64,000 nucleotides of DNA from Icerya purchasi (GCA_039619475.1 CM077116.1:22827191-22891190); one strand, 5' to 3'. Positions 1 through 11,504 are shown, counted from the first letter of the stretch. Translations and numbers: made by a program. Notes: generated by a model from the letters alone, not told the origin.

Positions 1-310
1 TTGTAATATATTAACATATACAACATTTAAAATTTTGTTATATTTTGAACTATATTTGTTTATTTGTTTTTGTTTTTTTTTATTCTCTCTTTTTCTTCTC
101 TTTTACACTTTTTCATTCTTTATAAATTGTACATTTTTCCTTTCCATGTGTTCCATTCTCTTACTTCTTTTTTTTTTTTTTTTTTTTTATCCTGTTCCCC
201 TACTGCCCTGGCATATTATTTTTATATTAACCCATTATATTTTTTTACCTACCCTCACTCTCATTATCATGTCTTCGCCTATCTTAATTTACTCCTGATC
301 TATATTCATA

Positions 311-2269
311 ATGGCTTACAAACTTAATATTCTGCAATGGAATTGTCGCAGTCTTAGAGTCAACAAGAATGCTTTGGAGGGCTTGCTGGACTTTCACAAA
401 ATCGGCGTGGCTTTGCTCTCTGAGATATGGTTAAAGGATTCTTCTGACATCAACTTTAAAGGTTTCACCTTAGTCAGTTCCTGTCGAAATGATGGCTATG
501 GAGGAGCTGCTGTTTTGATTAGAAATGACATTCTTTTCTATTCTCACAATATTCGCTTATTCAGTTCATCCTCCTCCCTACTTCCTAATTTAGTTCATAT
601 TTCCATCCCTAACAACTCTGCTTGTCCTCTTAACTTTATCTCTGTTTACATTTCTCCTAATTTTGATTTTCGGAATTTTCCTTTTTCTGGTTTTTTTGAT
701 TCGCTTCCTTCCCCCTTTATTATAGGAGGAGACTGGAACGCTCGTTCTCCTTTTTGGGGTTGCTCCAATTATAATAGTAACGGTGTTATTCTTGAAGACA
801 TTTTTCTCCGTAATAATCTTTTTTTGCTGAATGATAATTCTCCTACCTTTTATAGGAATCCAACTACGTTTAGTTCAATTGACTTAACCTTTACATCTCC
901 TAACCTCGGTTTTAACTGTTCGTGGAAAACCTTAAATGGCACGTTTGGAAGCGACCATGTTCCCATTATCATATCCCTTAACAACTTTTCTCCTCCTGTG
1001 CAGCCTGAACTCCTTCATACTCCTCAATGGTACCTTCCTAAAACCGATTGGTCGATGTTTCGCCGTGTTGTCGATTCATTTCTTCCTTTTATCAATGTTG
1101 ACAGGAATCCTATATCCCAATATCAGTCATTCACTCAATCTATTTCCTTTGCTCTTTCCTTATCTGCTCCTCCGTACCATGCTTCATTAAAAAATAGATC
1201 TATATATGCTTCATCCCTGTGGTGGAATAATGATTGCAAGTCTGCGTTCGATCTCTGTACTTCCACTTTTAGATCTTTTCGCTCCTGTCCTTCTTTTCCC
1301 AACTTCCTTGCACATAAAAGAGCTAATGCTAAGGCTAGGTTCGTTCTTAAACGCTCAAAAAGAGCCGCTTGGATAAAGTTCTGTTCTTCTTTCTCCCGCT
1401 CTACTCCAATGACTCATGTCTGGAAAATGGCTAAAGCGTTTAGAACTCCTTTATCGGAACGACCTTCTTATCTTAATATCCCGAAAGATAGTCTCATTTC
1501 ATTCATGGACTCCGTAGCTCCTTCCTATGTCCCTAGCCTCGAAGAGTTTCATTCTCCTTCTCCTTCTATTAATTCTACTTCTCACTTTTTATCCTCTAGC
1601 TTTAGTCTTAATGAACTTCGTGCTTCTTTAAGTAAGTCCTCCTCCAAATCCTCCCCTGGTATTGATGGTATATCTTTTCTCATTATAAAAAACCTCTCTA
1701 TTCAATCTCTTGAGACTCTTCTTAGTATATATAATTCTTTTCTTCTTTCTTGTTCCACTCCTCCTTCTTGGAATGCCTTTATCGTTATACCCATACCAAA
1801 GAAAAACTCCTCTTCTTTTCGTCCTATCTCACTTGCTCCCTGTTTAAGGAAGCTCTTTGAGAGCATGTTAAATAAACGGCTTGTCTGGTTTCTCGAACAC
1901 AATAACTTAATTCCTAATAATATGTTTGGTTTCCGTCCCTGTCTTGGTCCTCCTGATTGCATTAGTGTTTTCCTTTCTGACATTTATAATTCCTATATAA
2001 ACAAAAATTTTACTATCGCAGCCTTTATTGATGTTTCCAGTGCATTTGACAATGTTCACCTCCCTACTCTCAGAAATATAATGCTGTCACTGCATCTTCC
2101 GGACTTGTTGTTTCCCTTATTATTAATCTCTTCCAAAGCCGGACTGTACATCTATCCACTTCTTGTTATTCCACTTCAAGAAAAGTTTTTTGTGGTCTTC
2201 CTCAGGGTTCCTGTCTTAGTCCTACTCTCTTCAACATCTATACTTCTCATATTGCTTCTCTTCCATTAA
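311..2269 (+). CDS. ORF2 first part: AP endonuclease and N-terminal reverse transcriptase (frameshifted)
   Basis: The start is the ATG at 311, directly followed by the endonuclease opening (LNILQWNCRSL, residues 5-15; catalytic Glu at residue 38 in LLSEIW). Further endonuclease blocks are GGDWNAR near residue 140, SSIDLTF near 188 and GSDHVPI near 213. The reverse transcriptase begins near residue 445 (SPGIDGISF), then FRPISLAPCLRKLFE near 503 and the first catalytic block FIDVSSAFDNV near 571-581. Real homology stops near base 2100, where one base appears to be missing; the last 55 or so residues of this ORF are out-of-frame translation. Family role: nicks chromosomal DNA and copies its own RNA into the nick. 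The rest continues in the next entry. Confidence 0.85.
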   Translation: MAYKLNILQWNCRSLRVNKNALEGLLDFHKIGVALLSEIWLKDSSDINFKGFTLVSSCRNDGYGGAAVLIRNDILFYSHNIRLFSSSSSLLPNLVHISIPNNSACPLNFISVYISPNFDFRNFPFSGFFDSLPSPFIIGGDWNARSPFWGCSNYNSNGVILEDIFLRNNLFLLNDNSPTFYRNPTTFSSIDLTFTSPNLGFNCSWKTLNGTFGSDHVPIIISLNNFSPPVQPELLHTPQWYLPKTDWSMFRRVVDSFLPFINVDRNPISQYQSFTQSISFALSLSAPPYHASLKNRSIYASSLWWNNDCKSAFDLCTSTFRSFRSCPSFPNFLAHKRANAKARFVLKRSKRAAWIKFCSSFSRSTPMTHVWKMAKAFRTPLSERPSYLNIPKDSLISFMDSVAPSYVPSLEEFHSPSPSINSTSHFLSSSFSLNELRASLSKSSSKSSPGIDGISFLIIKNLSIQSLETLLSIYNSFLLSCSTPPSWNAFIVIPIPKKNSSSFRPISLAPCLRKLFESMLNKRLVWFLEHNNLIPNNMFGFRPCLGPPDCISVFLSDIYNSYINKNFTIAAFIDVSSAFDNVHLPTLRNIMLSLHLPDLLFPLLLISSKAGLYIYPLLVIPLQEKFFVVFLRVPVLVLLSSTSILLILLLFH

Positions 2270-4056
2270 ATTCATCGTCTCTATTCTATGCTGATGATAT
2301 CCTTATTTACTCTTCTTCTCGCAACTTAACAGATGCTGTCTTAGAACTAAATAGGTCATTAGCCACTATAAAAAATGCTCTTTCCAATATTCATCTTTTT
2401 GTCTCTCCTCATAAATCCGCGGCCATGGTTTTTACTTTCCGTTCATATAATCCTTCCTCAATCAATCTAACCTTAAGTCATTATCATGTCCCTCTGGTGG
2501 AGAGTTTCTGTTATTTGGGTGTGCTTCTTAACGGCCGTCTTTCCTTTCACGAACATATTAGTCGCCTGTATACTTCTTGTCTTAAAAGGATTAATCTTTT
2601 AAAATCACTCTCATCGTACAGGTGGGGTGGTGATCCTTACATTCTTTCCTTATTGTATAAGTCTCTTATTCTTTCTAAGTTGGACTACTGTTCCTATATA
2701 TACGGCAACGCTTCTAAATCTCTTCTGTTAAAGCTTGACCGCATTCTAAATTCCTGTCTTCGTCTTTGTCTGGGTGCACGTAAATCTACTCCAATTCCTG
2801 ACATCCTCTCTGAATCCAAATCACTGCCTTTGTTCATCCGCAGATCCTATCTAGGCTATCGTTTCCTAATCAAACGCCTTCCCTCCTTTTCCTCTAGAAT
2901 TATAGCTGCCTATTGCTCTATTTTTCACAACTGGCGTTTTACTCCCAACAGAATTCCAATTTTATCTTTCATTTCTGTTCGTCTTGCCAATTTTTCTCCC
3001 TATATTTTCTCCTATGATAAATCTCCGTACTTTTCTCTTAATTATTTCAGTCTCTTACATCCTCCTCACGTATTTCATTTGTCAAGTTCCGCCAAATTCC
3101 TTCCTCACTCTATAGTTAGATCTGAATTTCACATGGTTTTAAGCTCTTTATATCCCAATCATTCCGTTATTTTTACTGATGGTTCTAAGAGTGCTGATGG
3201 GGTTGGTGCCGCCTTTGTTTTTCCTTCTCACAACTACTCCGAATCCTTTAAACTTCCTTCCTGCTGCTCTATATTTACTGCTGAATCTGCTGCCATGCTT
3301 CATGCAATTCTTTTTATCTCTTCCTCTTCTATCCTCTCGGATAAATTTCTCTTAATAGCTGACTCTGAAAGTGTCTTGAAGGCGGTCTCTTCTCCCTTAC
3401 CGTTGCCCTCTTTTGATCCTTTCATTCTCCTTATTCGCAATCTAATTCACGAATTATTCCTGTTCCGTTCGATCCAAATTGATTTATTGTGGATTCCTAG
3501 CCATGCTGGAATTGAGGGTAATGAGGTGGCTGATTCCTTGGCTCGCTCAGGAGCTTCCAATGGACATCCTCTTCATAAATTTTCCGCTCACAATATTAAT
3601 TATATTTCCAAACAGTTTCACCTTAGATTATGGAAGGATATTTATTTTTCCCTTTTCTCAAATCCGAATTCCTTTTATCTTTCCGTTCAGCCCTTACCTT
3701 CTTTGACCAGATGGTTCGACATGTTTACTTCCCTTTGTCGTCCCCTGATCACCGCTATATGTCGTCTTCGTTTCGGTCATACCTTTCTTCTTTCGTCACT
3801 TTATCGTTTTTCCCTCGTCTCTTCTCCGCGGTGCCCTCTTCACCCAGAGGACTCCTTTTTTCTGTGTGATATCAATCACGTCTTCTTCGAATGTTCCTCA
3901 CTCTCTTCAGAACGTTCTCTCTTTTATTCTCGGCTTTTGGATCTTCGTCTTCCTACTCCATACAATGACTCTTATGTTCTCTCATTTCCTTCCTTGTCAG
4001 TTGTTCCTATTCTAGCTTCTTTTATTCATTCAATCTCGCACCAGATTGAAATCTAA
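2101..4056 (+). CDS. ORF2 second part: reverse transcriptase palm, RNase H and Cys/His tail
   Basis: From 2101 this frame is open to the TAA at 4054-4056. It holds the RT block GLPQGSCLSPTLFNIY, then FYADDILIYS (about 2284-2313) with the two catalytic aspartates. RNase H begins near 3160 (VIFTDGSKSADGVGAAF) and continues with TAESAAM, ADSESVLKAV and WIPSHAGIEGNEVADSLA. All four acidic/His positions expected of a retroelement RNase H look present. The tail carries CPLHP, CDINHVFFEC (about 3835-3900), a Cys-Cys-His-Cys-like pattern seen in related elements. The methionine at 2425 is not a real start, because homology runs upstream of it. Together with the preceding ORF it would form one polyprotein of about 1,250 residues. 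Confidence 0.85.
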   Translation, partial: GLVVSLIINLFQSRTVHLSTSCYSTSRKVFCGLPQGSCLSPTLFNIYTSHIASLPLNSSSLFYADDILIYSSSRNLTDAVLELNRSLATIKNALSNIHLFVSPHKSAAMVFTFRSYNPSSINLTLSHYHVPLVESFCYLGVLLNGRLSFHEHISRLYTSCLKRINLLKSLSSYRWGGDPYILSLLYKSLILSKLDYCSYIYGNASKSLLLKLDRILNSCLRLCLGARKSTPIPDILSESKSLPLFIRRSYLGYRFLIKRLPSFSSRIIAAYCSIFHNWRFTPNRIPILSFISVRLANFSPYIFSYDKSPYFSLNYFSLLHPPHVFHLSSSAKFLPHSIVRSEFHMVLSSLYPNHSVIFTDGSKSADGVGAAFVFPSHNYSESFKLPSCCSIFTAESAAMLHAILFISSSSILSDKFLLIADSESVLKAVSSPLPLPSFDPFILLIRNLIHELFLFRSIQIDLLWIPSHAGIEGNEVADSLARSGASNGHPLHKFSAHNINYISKQFHLRLWKDIYFSLFSNPNSFYLSVQPLPSLTRWFDMFTSLCRPLITAICRLRFGHTFLLSSLYRFSLVSSPRCPLHPEDSFFLCDINHVFFECSSLSSERSLFYSRLLDLRLPTPYNDSYVLSFPSLSVVPILASFIHSISHQIEI

Positions 4057-4144
4057 TATGTTATTCTCCTTTTGAACTATTATTTAGATTCCTTGGCTGA
4101 TTGGGCTGTTGCTCTTTGTTGGCGTACCCATAAAAAAAAAAAAA

Positions 4145-6739
4145 TAATACTGCAAATATGGGAGTACATATCAGCAGAAAAGAAAATTGAATTGGAGGAA
4201 AAAATAAACACAGAGAATACGAGTTGAGGGAAAAACTTTCGTACCAACTGCCGTTAGCAAGAACATAAATTAGCAAACGGATAAATATATTATAACTCAG
4301 ATGTTGAATAAAATACTCAAAAAGAAATAATAGAGAAGGAAAAAATAGGTGAAAGAAAAAGAAAAATAAAGGAATGGCTCCAAGAAGAAGAAAATATTAA
4401 AAAAATAATAAACATAAAATAAAATGACACGGCGCAACAAAAAAAAACTGGGAAAAAACCAAAAAAAAAAAAAACACCATTAAATATAAAAGATAGAAAT
4501 AGATTATTAAGTATTGATAAGTAAAATAGATAGATTAAGATTAGTAAATATTACACGATTATGTATATGTATAAGTTAATTTAAGATGGTAAAGTGTTCA
4601 ATGGGATAATTCGTCGACAAGCGTTTGAGCTTGACGAAAGTTTTTGTATGTAAAAAATAATAAATACATATTTTTCATATATTGAAGAATATAGCGTGAA
4701 CCATAGACTTCCGTTCAGTGATATGGTGCAGAGGGAGCGACTCTTATAGCTCTTTATTTATCTTATTTATGATACCTTAGGCAACGTAGTTGAATAAAAT
4801 GAAAGCGAATGCGGAATAGTTAATTAAAGTTCGGAACGAGCGAAGAATTAAATTCGTAAAGTTTACGGCGTCTTCCTCAGCAAAGTGCGAACAGAGTATG
4901 GGGAGCCCGGTATTTAAGAAATGCTCGCGCCCTTTGTGAAGCGATAACAGAAATGAAATAATCGCGCGTACACAGCAACACCTAACCGAACTTGGTTCAG
5001 CGGATGAAAAATGAGATGAGGAAATATCATTTTCTGCACAAGGAGTTGGTTTGCTGCCATGGTTACGGGGCATTAGCCGGTTAGTCGAGAGGCGGGAACT
5101 GGAAATTCTTACCTTACTCTTGATAAAGAAGAAAGTCGACCGTTGTTACCTTAAGAAGAATCCCCGTTTGACTGGAGCTGGCCGCGACTAATCAGGAATA
5201 ACCGACCCGCTGGAGTATCGGCTACTGTGCAGATACGGCTTTATTTCAGCAGCCTTAAAACTGTTTTCAGTTCCAGCAGAAAGTCGACCACCACTCGTCC
5301 GTTAATAATCTTCCGTTAAAGTTTCACACCGGTAGTCGCAAATTGTCGATTGTTTTATAGGCTTTAATGATCTATTATCGACCGATCAAAAGGCACGCTT
5401 TTACCGTTTTCATTTTTCAATGTTCTAATCTCGATTTCATAATCGGTGATATTTTTCTTCTTCTTTTTTATCACATTTCTATCCTTTTTGAAGCCGGGTC
5501 TTTATGAATTCCGAAATTTTACACACGACCCTGCGACACACGAGATGATGCATAGGGTCTGAAAAAGGAAATATTTGTCGCGGAAAAGTGTATTTGTATC
5601 GAAAAGAAAAAGAATTACCCTTGTTTGACGCAAAAGTATTCGGGTCGTGTACGTGCCTTTCGAAAAAAAAGCTTTTTATTACAAAAGTAATATTGAACGT
5701 GTCGAGTATTCCTTTTAATTTAAAAGCAAATTACAATTTCGAAGAAAAAAAAAGAAAAAAAAAAACGTGACTTGTGCCAAAGTTTGGATTCTAAAAGTGA
5801 ATAAATGCAGTGCTGATACATTTTTTTAGAAATCGTACAAATGGGCGGATATCGTTATTAAGGTCGAGATCAAAATTTTCTCACTGCAAAAAGTTCTTAA
5901 TTTAATATTTAAATTTCCGTAAAATGTCGTTTTAATTCTTTCTTTTCTTTTAAAATTTGTATAATTTTTTGGGATGAGCGCTGTGAAAATTAAAATTGAC
6001 AATTCGTCGTTTATTTTTGATGATAGTTCATATCGCGCAGATGTCTCCGATACCATCGATTAATCGGCTATTTGCAAACCGCTTACGGAGTGACGATAAT
6101 TCATTTAATACTTTTTTCTCGAGTTTACTTCGGCCGTACATAATTTACGAGTTTCTTCCTTCGAAGCCATAGCGGGAGTTTAATTGCACGTAACACGAAC
6201 ACACGCTCGTACAAATATTAAATTACGATAGTGTCAACTGGCCTAGTAAAAATTAAATCACTATGCAGAATTCAGTGTACCGTTTTTTTATTATTTCTAA
6301 ATTTAATTTCAAAGAGTGTCGCGAAAAACATCTCAGAAAATTGTCGAAGGAAAACATATTTAAAACTCCCAGACAAAAATGTCAAAAAAAAAGCAACAAA
6401 TACTCTCGGATACGTTACGTATTATATCAAAAACTGGTAAAAGTAAGGTCCCAATTAATCCTTGGTCCGTTTTTAAACGTCACAAGTTGACAGGTTGACC
6501 GTTTTTATATATTTACAATTCATTAGTGGCATCATTTTTGGCTACGAAAAAAGCTAACGTTTTTCTGTTAAAAAATGACTACACAAATCGCAGATTATTA
6601 TTATTTCTTTAAGAATGATGTAGTTAATTGAATTTACTCTTCCTGATGGTCCAGGCCTCATGGTCAGATCCACAGTATCGAAATGTACTTAATGATACAC
6701 TGCTACCTTGTGTGCCGTTTTCTTGATCAAATCTTCTCT
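4145..6739. other. Intergenic, no gene recognised
   Basis: The part just after the poly(A) tail, to about 4520, is A-rich and purine-biased. 4700-5560 is somewhat richer in GC and CpG. Short ORFs in the stretch show no family signature and no conserved motif that I can name. No repeat family found elsewhere in the window recurs here. Confidence 0.5.
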
Positions 6740-6960
6740 TAATTTTCAAAATGTCTGTATTACGTCTGACTCACAAAGTGTTCTGCAGGCTGTCAGATCT
6801 CCTCTTCTTCCTCTTCTACCGATTTAGTAATTCTTCTCGCACATTCTCTGATTCACGATCTCTTCCTTTTTCATTCAATCTGAATTGATTTCTAATCTCT
6901 CTGCAGTATGCTGCCTTCATAATTTGTTCTCTTCCTCAATGTTTTTCTGTTTCCTTTTCG
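6740..6960 (+). pseudogene. Degraded RNase H fragment of the I-like lineage
   Basis: Bases near 6765-6890 translate to SDSQSVLQAVRSPLLPLLP and, after stops, further matching residues. This lines up with ADSESVLKAVSSPLPLPSF and the following residues of the RNase H domain of the 0.3-4.1 kb element; the nucleotide match is also visible. Just upstream, SSNLLLIF matches the preceding strand. Several stop codons and frame changes mean that it is old. Neither end is clear, and no poly(A) is visible. Confidence 0.5.
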
Positions 6961-8669
6961 CGCCATCTCCATTCAGAAGTATTTTCACCCCTGTAATATT
7001 CACTTCGAAATTATTATCCTCGTTGTAATTTCGGTCAATCTCTGTGTTGTAATGCTTGTACAGCGTTCAGTTTACCAAGTAGCGCGCGGCTAAACTTTGA
7101 TCACTGATTTGCGTACGAAACCACTCAAGAAATTTTATTTCTGCAGAAGGTTCTTATTTATATTAACGTTGAGAAGACAAAGTGGTCTGGTCGTCCGTCC
7201 GCACGTTGTTCACATTGACCGGTACGTCGATCACCTGGCCGACTATTCCATAAAATTATCTTCGCGGCGTATAACGGACAAGAGCGGTAGTACCATTTAC
7301 CGACAACACTGATCGGGTCAAGCAGTGCAAACTGTCCGGCTTCATATCGAAATCCGGTAGGCGCGTCACCGTCAGGATCTTATTGACGACTTCTTACAGG
7401 TAACACATAAACGAACCCGCACTTTCGCAGGCAAATTTATCCTGAAGAGGAGGATAATATTTGGCCTCCTTTAAACCTCTGCCGGCTCAATAATAAATGC
7501 TGCGAGATAGACCGAAAAGGATTGTTTCGGATACCGTTTTGAAGTATTCGTCCGCTGTGCGACAATGGCTCTGCGTCATATCAGTTTGCTGATACCGACC
7601 GGTTCGGAGACGTTTTTGACAGGTGTGGGGATGTCATCTTCACTTGCTATATTATTTCGGGTAGTACTCGCGCTGTTGTTCACTGATTGTACGTCGCGTC
7701 AGCTTTAGAACGGTCCCGAAACAGTCTCGCTCGGTCAGCCCTTGTGAGTGATCTATAACCTCCTTTTTTCTAACCGCAATCGTAATAATTCATATTTTTT
7801 CATGACTTTTAGGCGAGCTCTTTACACGTTTTTACATGCCTATTTTAAGTTTCTGCGTAGAATATTTCACAAAGAAACCGCAGTTAAGGTGTTATTGTTT
7901 TGTAATATTCAGGCAAAGCATATTCGATTTTAAAGACGTTCCATATCAAAAGCTTTCAAAGGCGGTCATCAAAGTGAATGGTCGCAGAGTACGAAGATAA
8001 ACGAGATGACCCAGCCAGAACAGGTCACTCATTATAAACGATCTTCAGTGATGGTAGATATGAGGTAGAAAAGGGGGTACGTCCCCAAAGCAGTAATAGC
8101 AGGATCGTCGACAGAGTATTAAGGAAAGAAATGTCATTCTAAAGATACCGATTAATATACGTTACATGTACAATGAGAGTTATACGGTGTGTGTTGGAAG
8201 CGCAGGCAATTTTTTCACAGTTAGAAAGCTCTGCTGATACAGTTGAAGAACTTGTGCTGAAGAAATCCGCGGGAATAGCTAAGAATATTTACGGAAGAAA
8301 ATCCTGAAGCAGATGAACCCGGTTCGCAACCGGGTCACAGGAAAAACGCCTAAGAGTGAGGAAGAAGGTAAAAGGATGTCCTAAGCGATGTATCGGTCCT
8401 GCTTGTAATTCAGGGCATAACTAATGACTTACCTGTCATATCGAAATCTGAAGAAATGTTTTATGACTTCCTAATACGATGGTAATAAGCGAATTCGCCT
8501 AGTGAGTTTTTTTATGACTGCTACTTGCACTGTTTTTGATTATTACCATCCGATTGTACAAAAAATTACTAGAAAACATATTTTGCATATAAAAAATGTC
8601 TTTACATGTTTCGATAAGAGTGCCTCGGGCTCGTACTAATTAAGTAACTCATAAACATTGCAGAACGAG
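6961..8669. other. Intergenic, no gene recognised
   Basis: This is unique-looking sequence without a recognisable coding segment. A perfect 8-bp inverted repeat with a 3-base loop (ACCCGGTT and AACCGGGT, 8317-8335) is the only compact structure I noticed. The ORFs at 7097-7312 and 7748-7933 have no recognisable motif. Confidence 0.5.
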
Positions 8670-8929
8670 CAGAAGAACTTATTTCCTTGTTATCTGATTA
8701 CGATTACGATTACGATTACGATTCAGCCTATATCAATCCACTGCTGGACATAGGCTTTCCCCAGCTTCTTCTACTTGTTCCGTTCTTGCGCCTTCCTAAT
8801 CCAATTCTTCCCGCCGGTGGCTCTTATTATGTAGGCCTCCCAGCCGGTTAGCGGTCTTCATTTCAACCCGTGTTCTATTTCAACTTCTTAAATACCATTT
8901 CCAGGAACAGAAGAACTTATTTCCTTGTT
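8670..8929. repeat. 22-bp target-site duplication around the RTE-like insertion
   Basis: The 22 bases at 8670-8691 recur exactly at 8908-8929 (they begin CAGAAGAACTTATTTCC), with the RTE-like fragment between. A few further bases (TCTGAT) match after a short mismatch, so the duplication could be slightly longer. Exact identity over 22 bp implies a relatively recent insertion. Confidence 0.85.
8692..8907 (-). mobile_element. RTE-like non-LTR 3' end (severely 5'-truncated)
   Basis: On the - strand the segment encodes the typical C-terminus of RTE-type reverse transcriptases. I read GKNWIRKAQERNK, one stop, then KKLGKAYVQQWIDIG and the stop codon. The 3' tail is a short tandem repeat (GATTAC on the + strand, 8697-8727), as is common for this clade. 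It is flanked by perfect 22-bp direct repeats (8670-8691 and 8908-8929), read as the target-site duplication. The insert is about 215 bp and non-autonomous. A SINE that borrowed an RTE tail is the alternative. Confidence 0.75.
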
Positions 8930-10521
8930 GTTCTGATCACAGGTTAAAAGTGAAACTTGAATAAACGCCTATGAAAAAAAGTTCTGAATATTTCTACAAA
9001 TCGGATAAAACCCTTTCCGATATCATATCTCTGTGAGGCTGTTAACAATTGGTCATCTTAAGAAAAGTGAAAAAATGAAGCGAAGATTGGACATTATAAA
9101 TCAACTGTAAGTACTCGTAAGTTCCATTATTGCAAGTACGTTCAGAAACTTTCATTTCAAGTAATGATCGAAAACGGGAAATGCACAGGAAAATATCGCT
9201 TTTCAGAATGAGAAATATTTCAGTCACAACGGACGCGTGTTTCGTATAATTGTTTTAAATTTTCTCCTCTCGCTGTCGAAATAATCGGCCAAGTTATGCG
9301 TTTAGCGAGTTTCTGATGGTTTTGAACCTGTCACAGTTGCTGAATGTCGTTGACAAAATTCTTTACCGAATAAACTGTCTGCTGACAGACGTTGTCCGAT
9401 TAGTTTAGACAAATCATCTAGTGGCTTTCAATTGGCCGTGGCTGTCTAACCGGATCGACTTAAATCGAATGGATTAGTCTAGTGACTGCGAAGTAAAATT
9501 ACCGAACGATTTCACGCGCCTTTGGCGGTATTCTATTGTCGTTGCAGCCAGTCGAACGGCTCGTTCAGAGTCACTTTTGACAGTTTTGCGGAGCCGTTCT
9601 TTTTTAACATTTCATCGGTACGCTTAAAGATATGTACGGTGCGTAATATTTTTATCGCGATGCAGCGCGAACGTTCCGCTGTTGGCAGATATTTGAATAA
9701 ATAATGAAATAATCGGATAGAATAATTCGATAGCGCTCTTTATAACATCGTAGATTGAGTCGACCCGGTAAAAATTCTTTTCTGACACGTTAACTTCTCT
9801 CGCTACTGTCGCTTTCCGATACAAATGCAGTTTTTCGAATTCTCCCCGAGCGTGACAAACGTAACTTGTACGTGTGAAAAGATTCGGGAAAAGGTGAAAA
9901 TAAAAATATAGCATAGAATTTACACGACAAATAATAGTTGTTTAGAGTTTTGTGGAAGGTTTCTTTTTGTCTGTTTTCCCGATACTTGTAATTTATTCTT
10001 GAAGTGAGTACTACTATTATTATTATTATTAAATATGTACGTTTGTATATTCAATTACTTTTAACTAAGAGGGCATATGTAAGTATATGTTTCACATTAT
10101 ACTGTGTATACGATTGTATAAATGTTAATAGGTACTTAAAAATGATTAAGAATTAAATACGTTTAAAATACGCTGTGATAAATATTATTTGTAGAAAAAA
10201 AAAAGGTGGAAGAAAAAATAAAAAGCGAAAAGGGGGTAAAGAGGAAAAAAGGAATATACGCACGTAACAAGTTAGGAATGTAAACAATAATTGCAAATAT
10301 ATTATCTGAAATAACCTATGCATAAACTTTGTAACAATGTCTTACACTATGCAATATTTTCGGGTTATTTTTTTATTCACATGACTGTGCCCAATTTGTT
10401 ATTTCATTTTTTTTTTCCCGTTCTTTTTTCGGTCAGATTTATATTTGTTATAACTTAAAATTTCTAATAAATGTCTTCGCTATTCGTGCCTTGTAGCGAA
10501 TTTTGGATTTTTTGTGACAAC
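8930..10521. other. Intergenic, no gene recognised
   Basis: There is no recognisable coding sequence. The ORFs at 9522-9704 and 9624-9914 overlap on opposite strands and carry no motif. A short TAT/ATT run lies at 10013-10031, and A-rich sequence follows at 10190-10250. Confidence 0.5.
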
Positions 10522-10547
10522 AATAATAATAATAATAATAATAATAA
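10522..10547. repeat. (AAT)n microsatellite
   Basis: About eight AAT units, directly followed by the sequence annotated at 10548-10800. The position fits a TTA-type tail of a - strand retroelement fragment. Confidence 0.8.
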
Positions 10548-10800
10548 CCTCTCAGGGACTCACAACTTGTGAGTATGGATATGGCGCACCCAAGGTATCC
10601 TACCTGTCCTTCACCTTGTTTTACTAGTGTATAACCAGTCTTTGGGTGAGGCACCTTCCTTTTCATCTTTTCTGGCCTTCCTTGACCAACTCATGTATTT
10701 TTCTGACCCTGATGCTATTAGTGTATGCGAGGGCTAAGGGTTTTCCTTTTCCCCTGTTCACATTTTTCTTCTCTAAAAATTCTTAAGCCAAGTTATAATG
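10548..10800 (-). repeat. Possible 3' end of an unassigned retroelement
   Basis: Read on the - strand, this stretch ends exactly at a (TTA)n tract, the way the 3' end of a non-LTR element with a trinucleotide tail would. It contains fragments of open frame with stops but no domain that I can name. Its relation to the R4/Dong-like remnant that begins just to the right is unclear. This is inference from layout only. Confidence 0.25.
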
Positions 10801-10819
10801 CGACCAGTGACGATAGCTG

Positions 10820-11504
10820 CATGACACCTAAGGAAAATAGTGGAAATCGTAAACAAAGATATACATAAAAATGCAATTCGGAATAGAAAAATACAAAAGC
10901 CTACATATATGAAAAGGAAAATGTTCTAATCACCAAGGAATAAAAAAAGGCAATAAAGAAATATTAGATAGCCTAAACATGTCAGAAACATACAAATATC
11001 TTGATTTTCAACAAAATACCGCAATAACCATACTATAATCAAAAAATAATTAAAAGAAAAATTTAATAAAAGATTGCAAGCAATAACTGAAACACACCTA
11101 AGTTCCAGACATTCATTTAAGGCTTACATTTGCAATTCCGGTCTTATCGGTTAGGTGAACTCTAACCGATTTAGAAATAGAGTGATACGAACAATACTTA
11201 CAAATCAAAGAAAATTACACTTAAATTCATGCGTAGAACGAATAAATTTACCAAGAAGAGAAGGAGGCAGAGGTCTAATAGACGTCGTAGCACTTCATCA
11301 GAGCCAAATAAAAGGTCTTAAAAAATACGTTCACTCCGAAGAACACGCACTACATAAAACAATAATCGAAGCAGATAGAAATTTAACACCACTCAACCTC
11401 GCAAACAAAGAAGAAAAAATAAACAGCATTAACGCAGTAGAGGAAAAGAAAGAAAAATGGATCAGTAAAGCAATACACGGAAAATATCTAAATATCAAAG
11501 ATTT
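10820..11504 (+). pseudogene. R4/Dong-like retrotransposon remnant, upstream part
   Basis: The frame holds a region conserved downstream of the reverse transcriptase in elements of this type. TYKYLDFQQN near 10990 leads, after stops, to the open stretch 11155-11504. It contains NSCVERINLPRREGGRGLID, then VVALHQSQIKGLKKYV and KWISKAIHGKYLNIKD. The ERxxLPRxEGGRGL block is the diagnostic piece. The frame is interrupted at 11504 by an I-like insertion and resumes at 12550. Stops upstream of 11155 show that the copy is dead. The reverse transcriptase core itself is not visible. Confidence 0.7.

Larger units (their letters stand above)
1..4144 (+). mobile_element. I-like (RNase H-bearing) non-LTR retrotransposon, 3' part with complete ORF2
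   Basis: The element carries a long ORF2 (311-4056, one frameshift), a short 3' UTR and a poly(A) run at about 4131-4143. Endonuclease, reverse transcriptase, RNase H and a C-terminal Cys/His region occur in that order, the architecture of I/LOA-type elements of the Jockey supergroup. The last 60 bases before the poly(A) share a pattern with the other copies in this window (3' ends near 11.5, 26.65, 33.4 and 36.26 kb). Bases 1-310 are T-rich and show no ORF1. ORF1, if present, lies left of the window, so the 5' boundary is unknown. The exact clade needs a phylogeny. Confidence 0.85.

Noticed and set aside
35..327. Phe/Leu-rich ORFs at the window start
   Set aside because: T-rich low-complexity sequence ahead of ORF2; no motif and two overlapping frames equally open.
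8317..8335. Perfect ACCCGGTT hairpin as terminator
   Set aside because: No gene upstream, no T-run, eukaryotic context.
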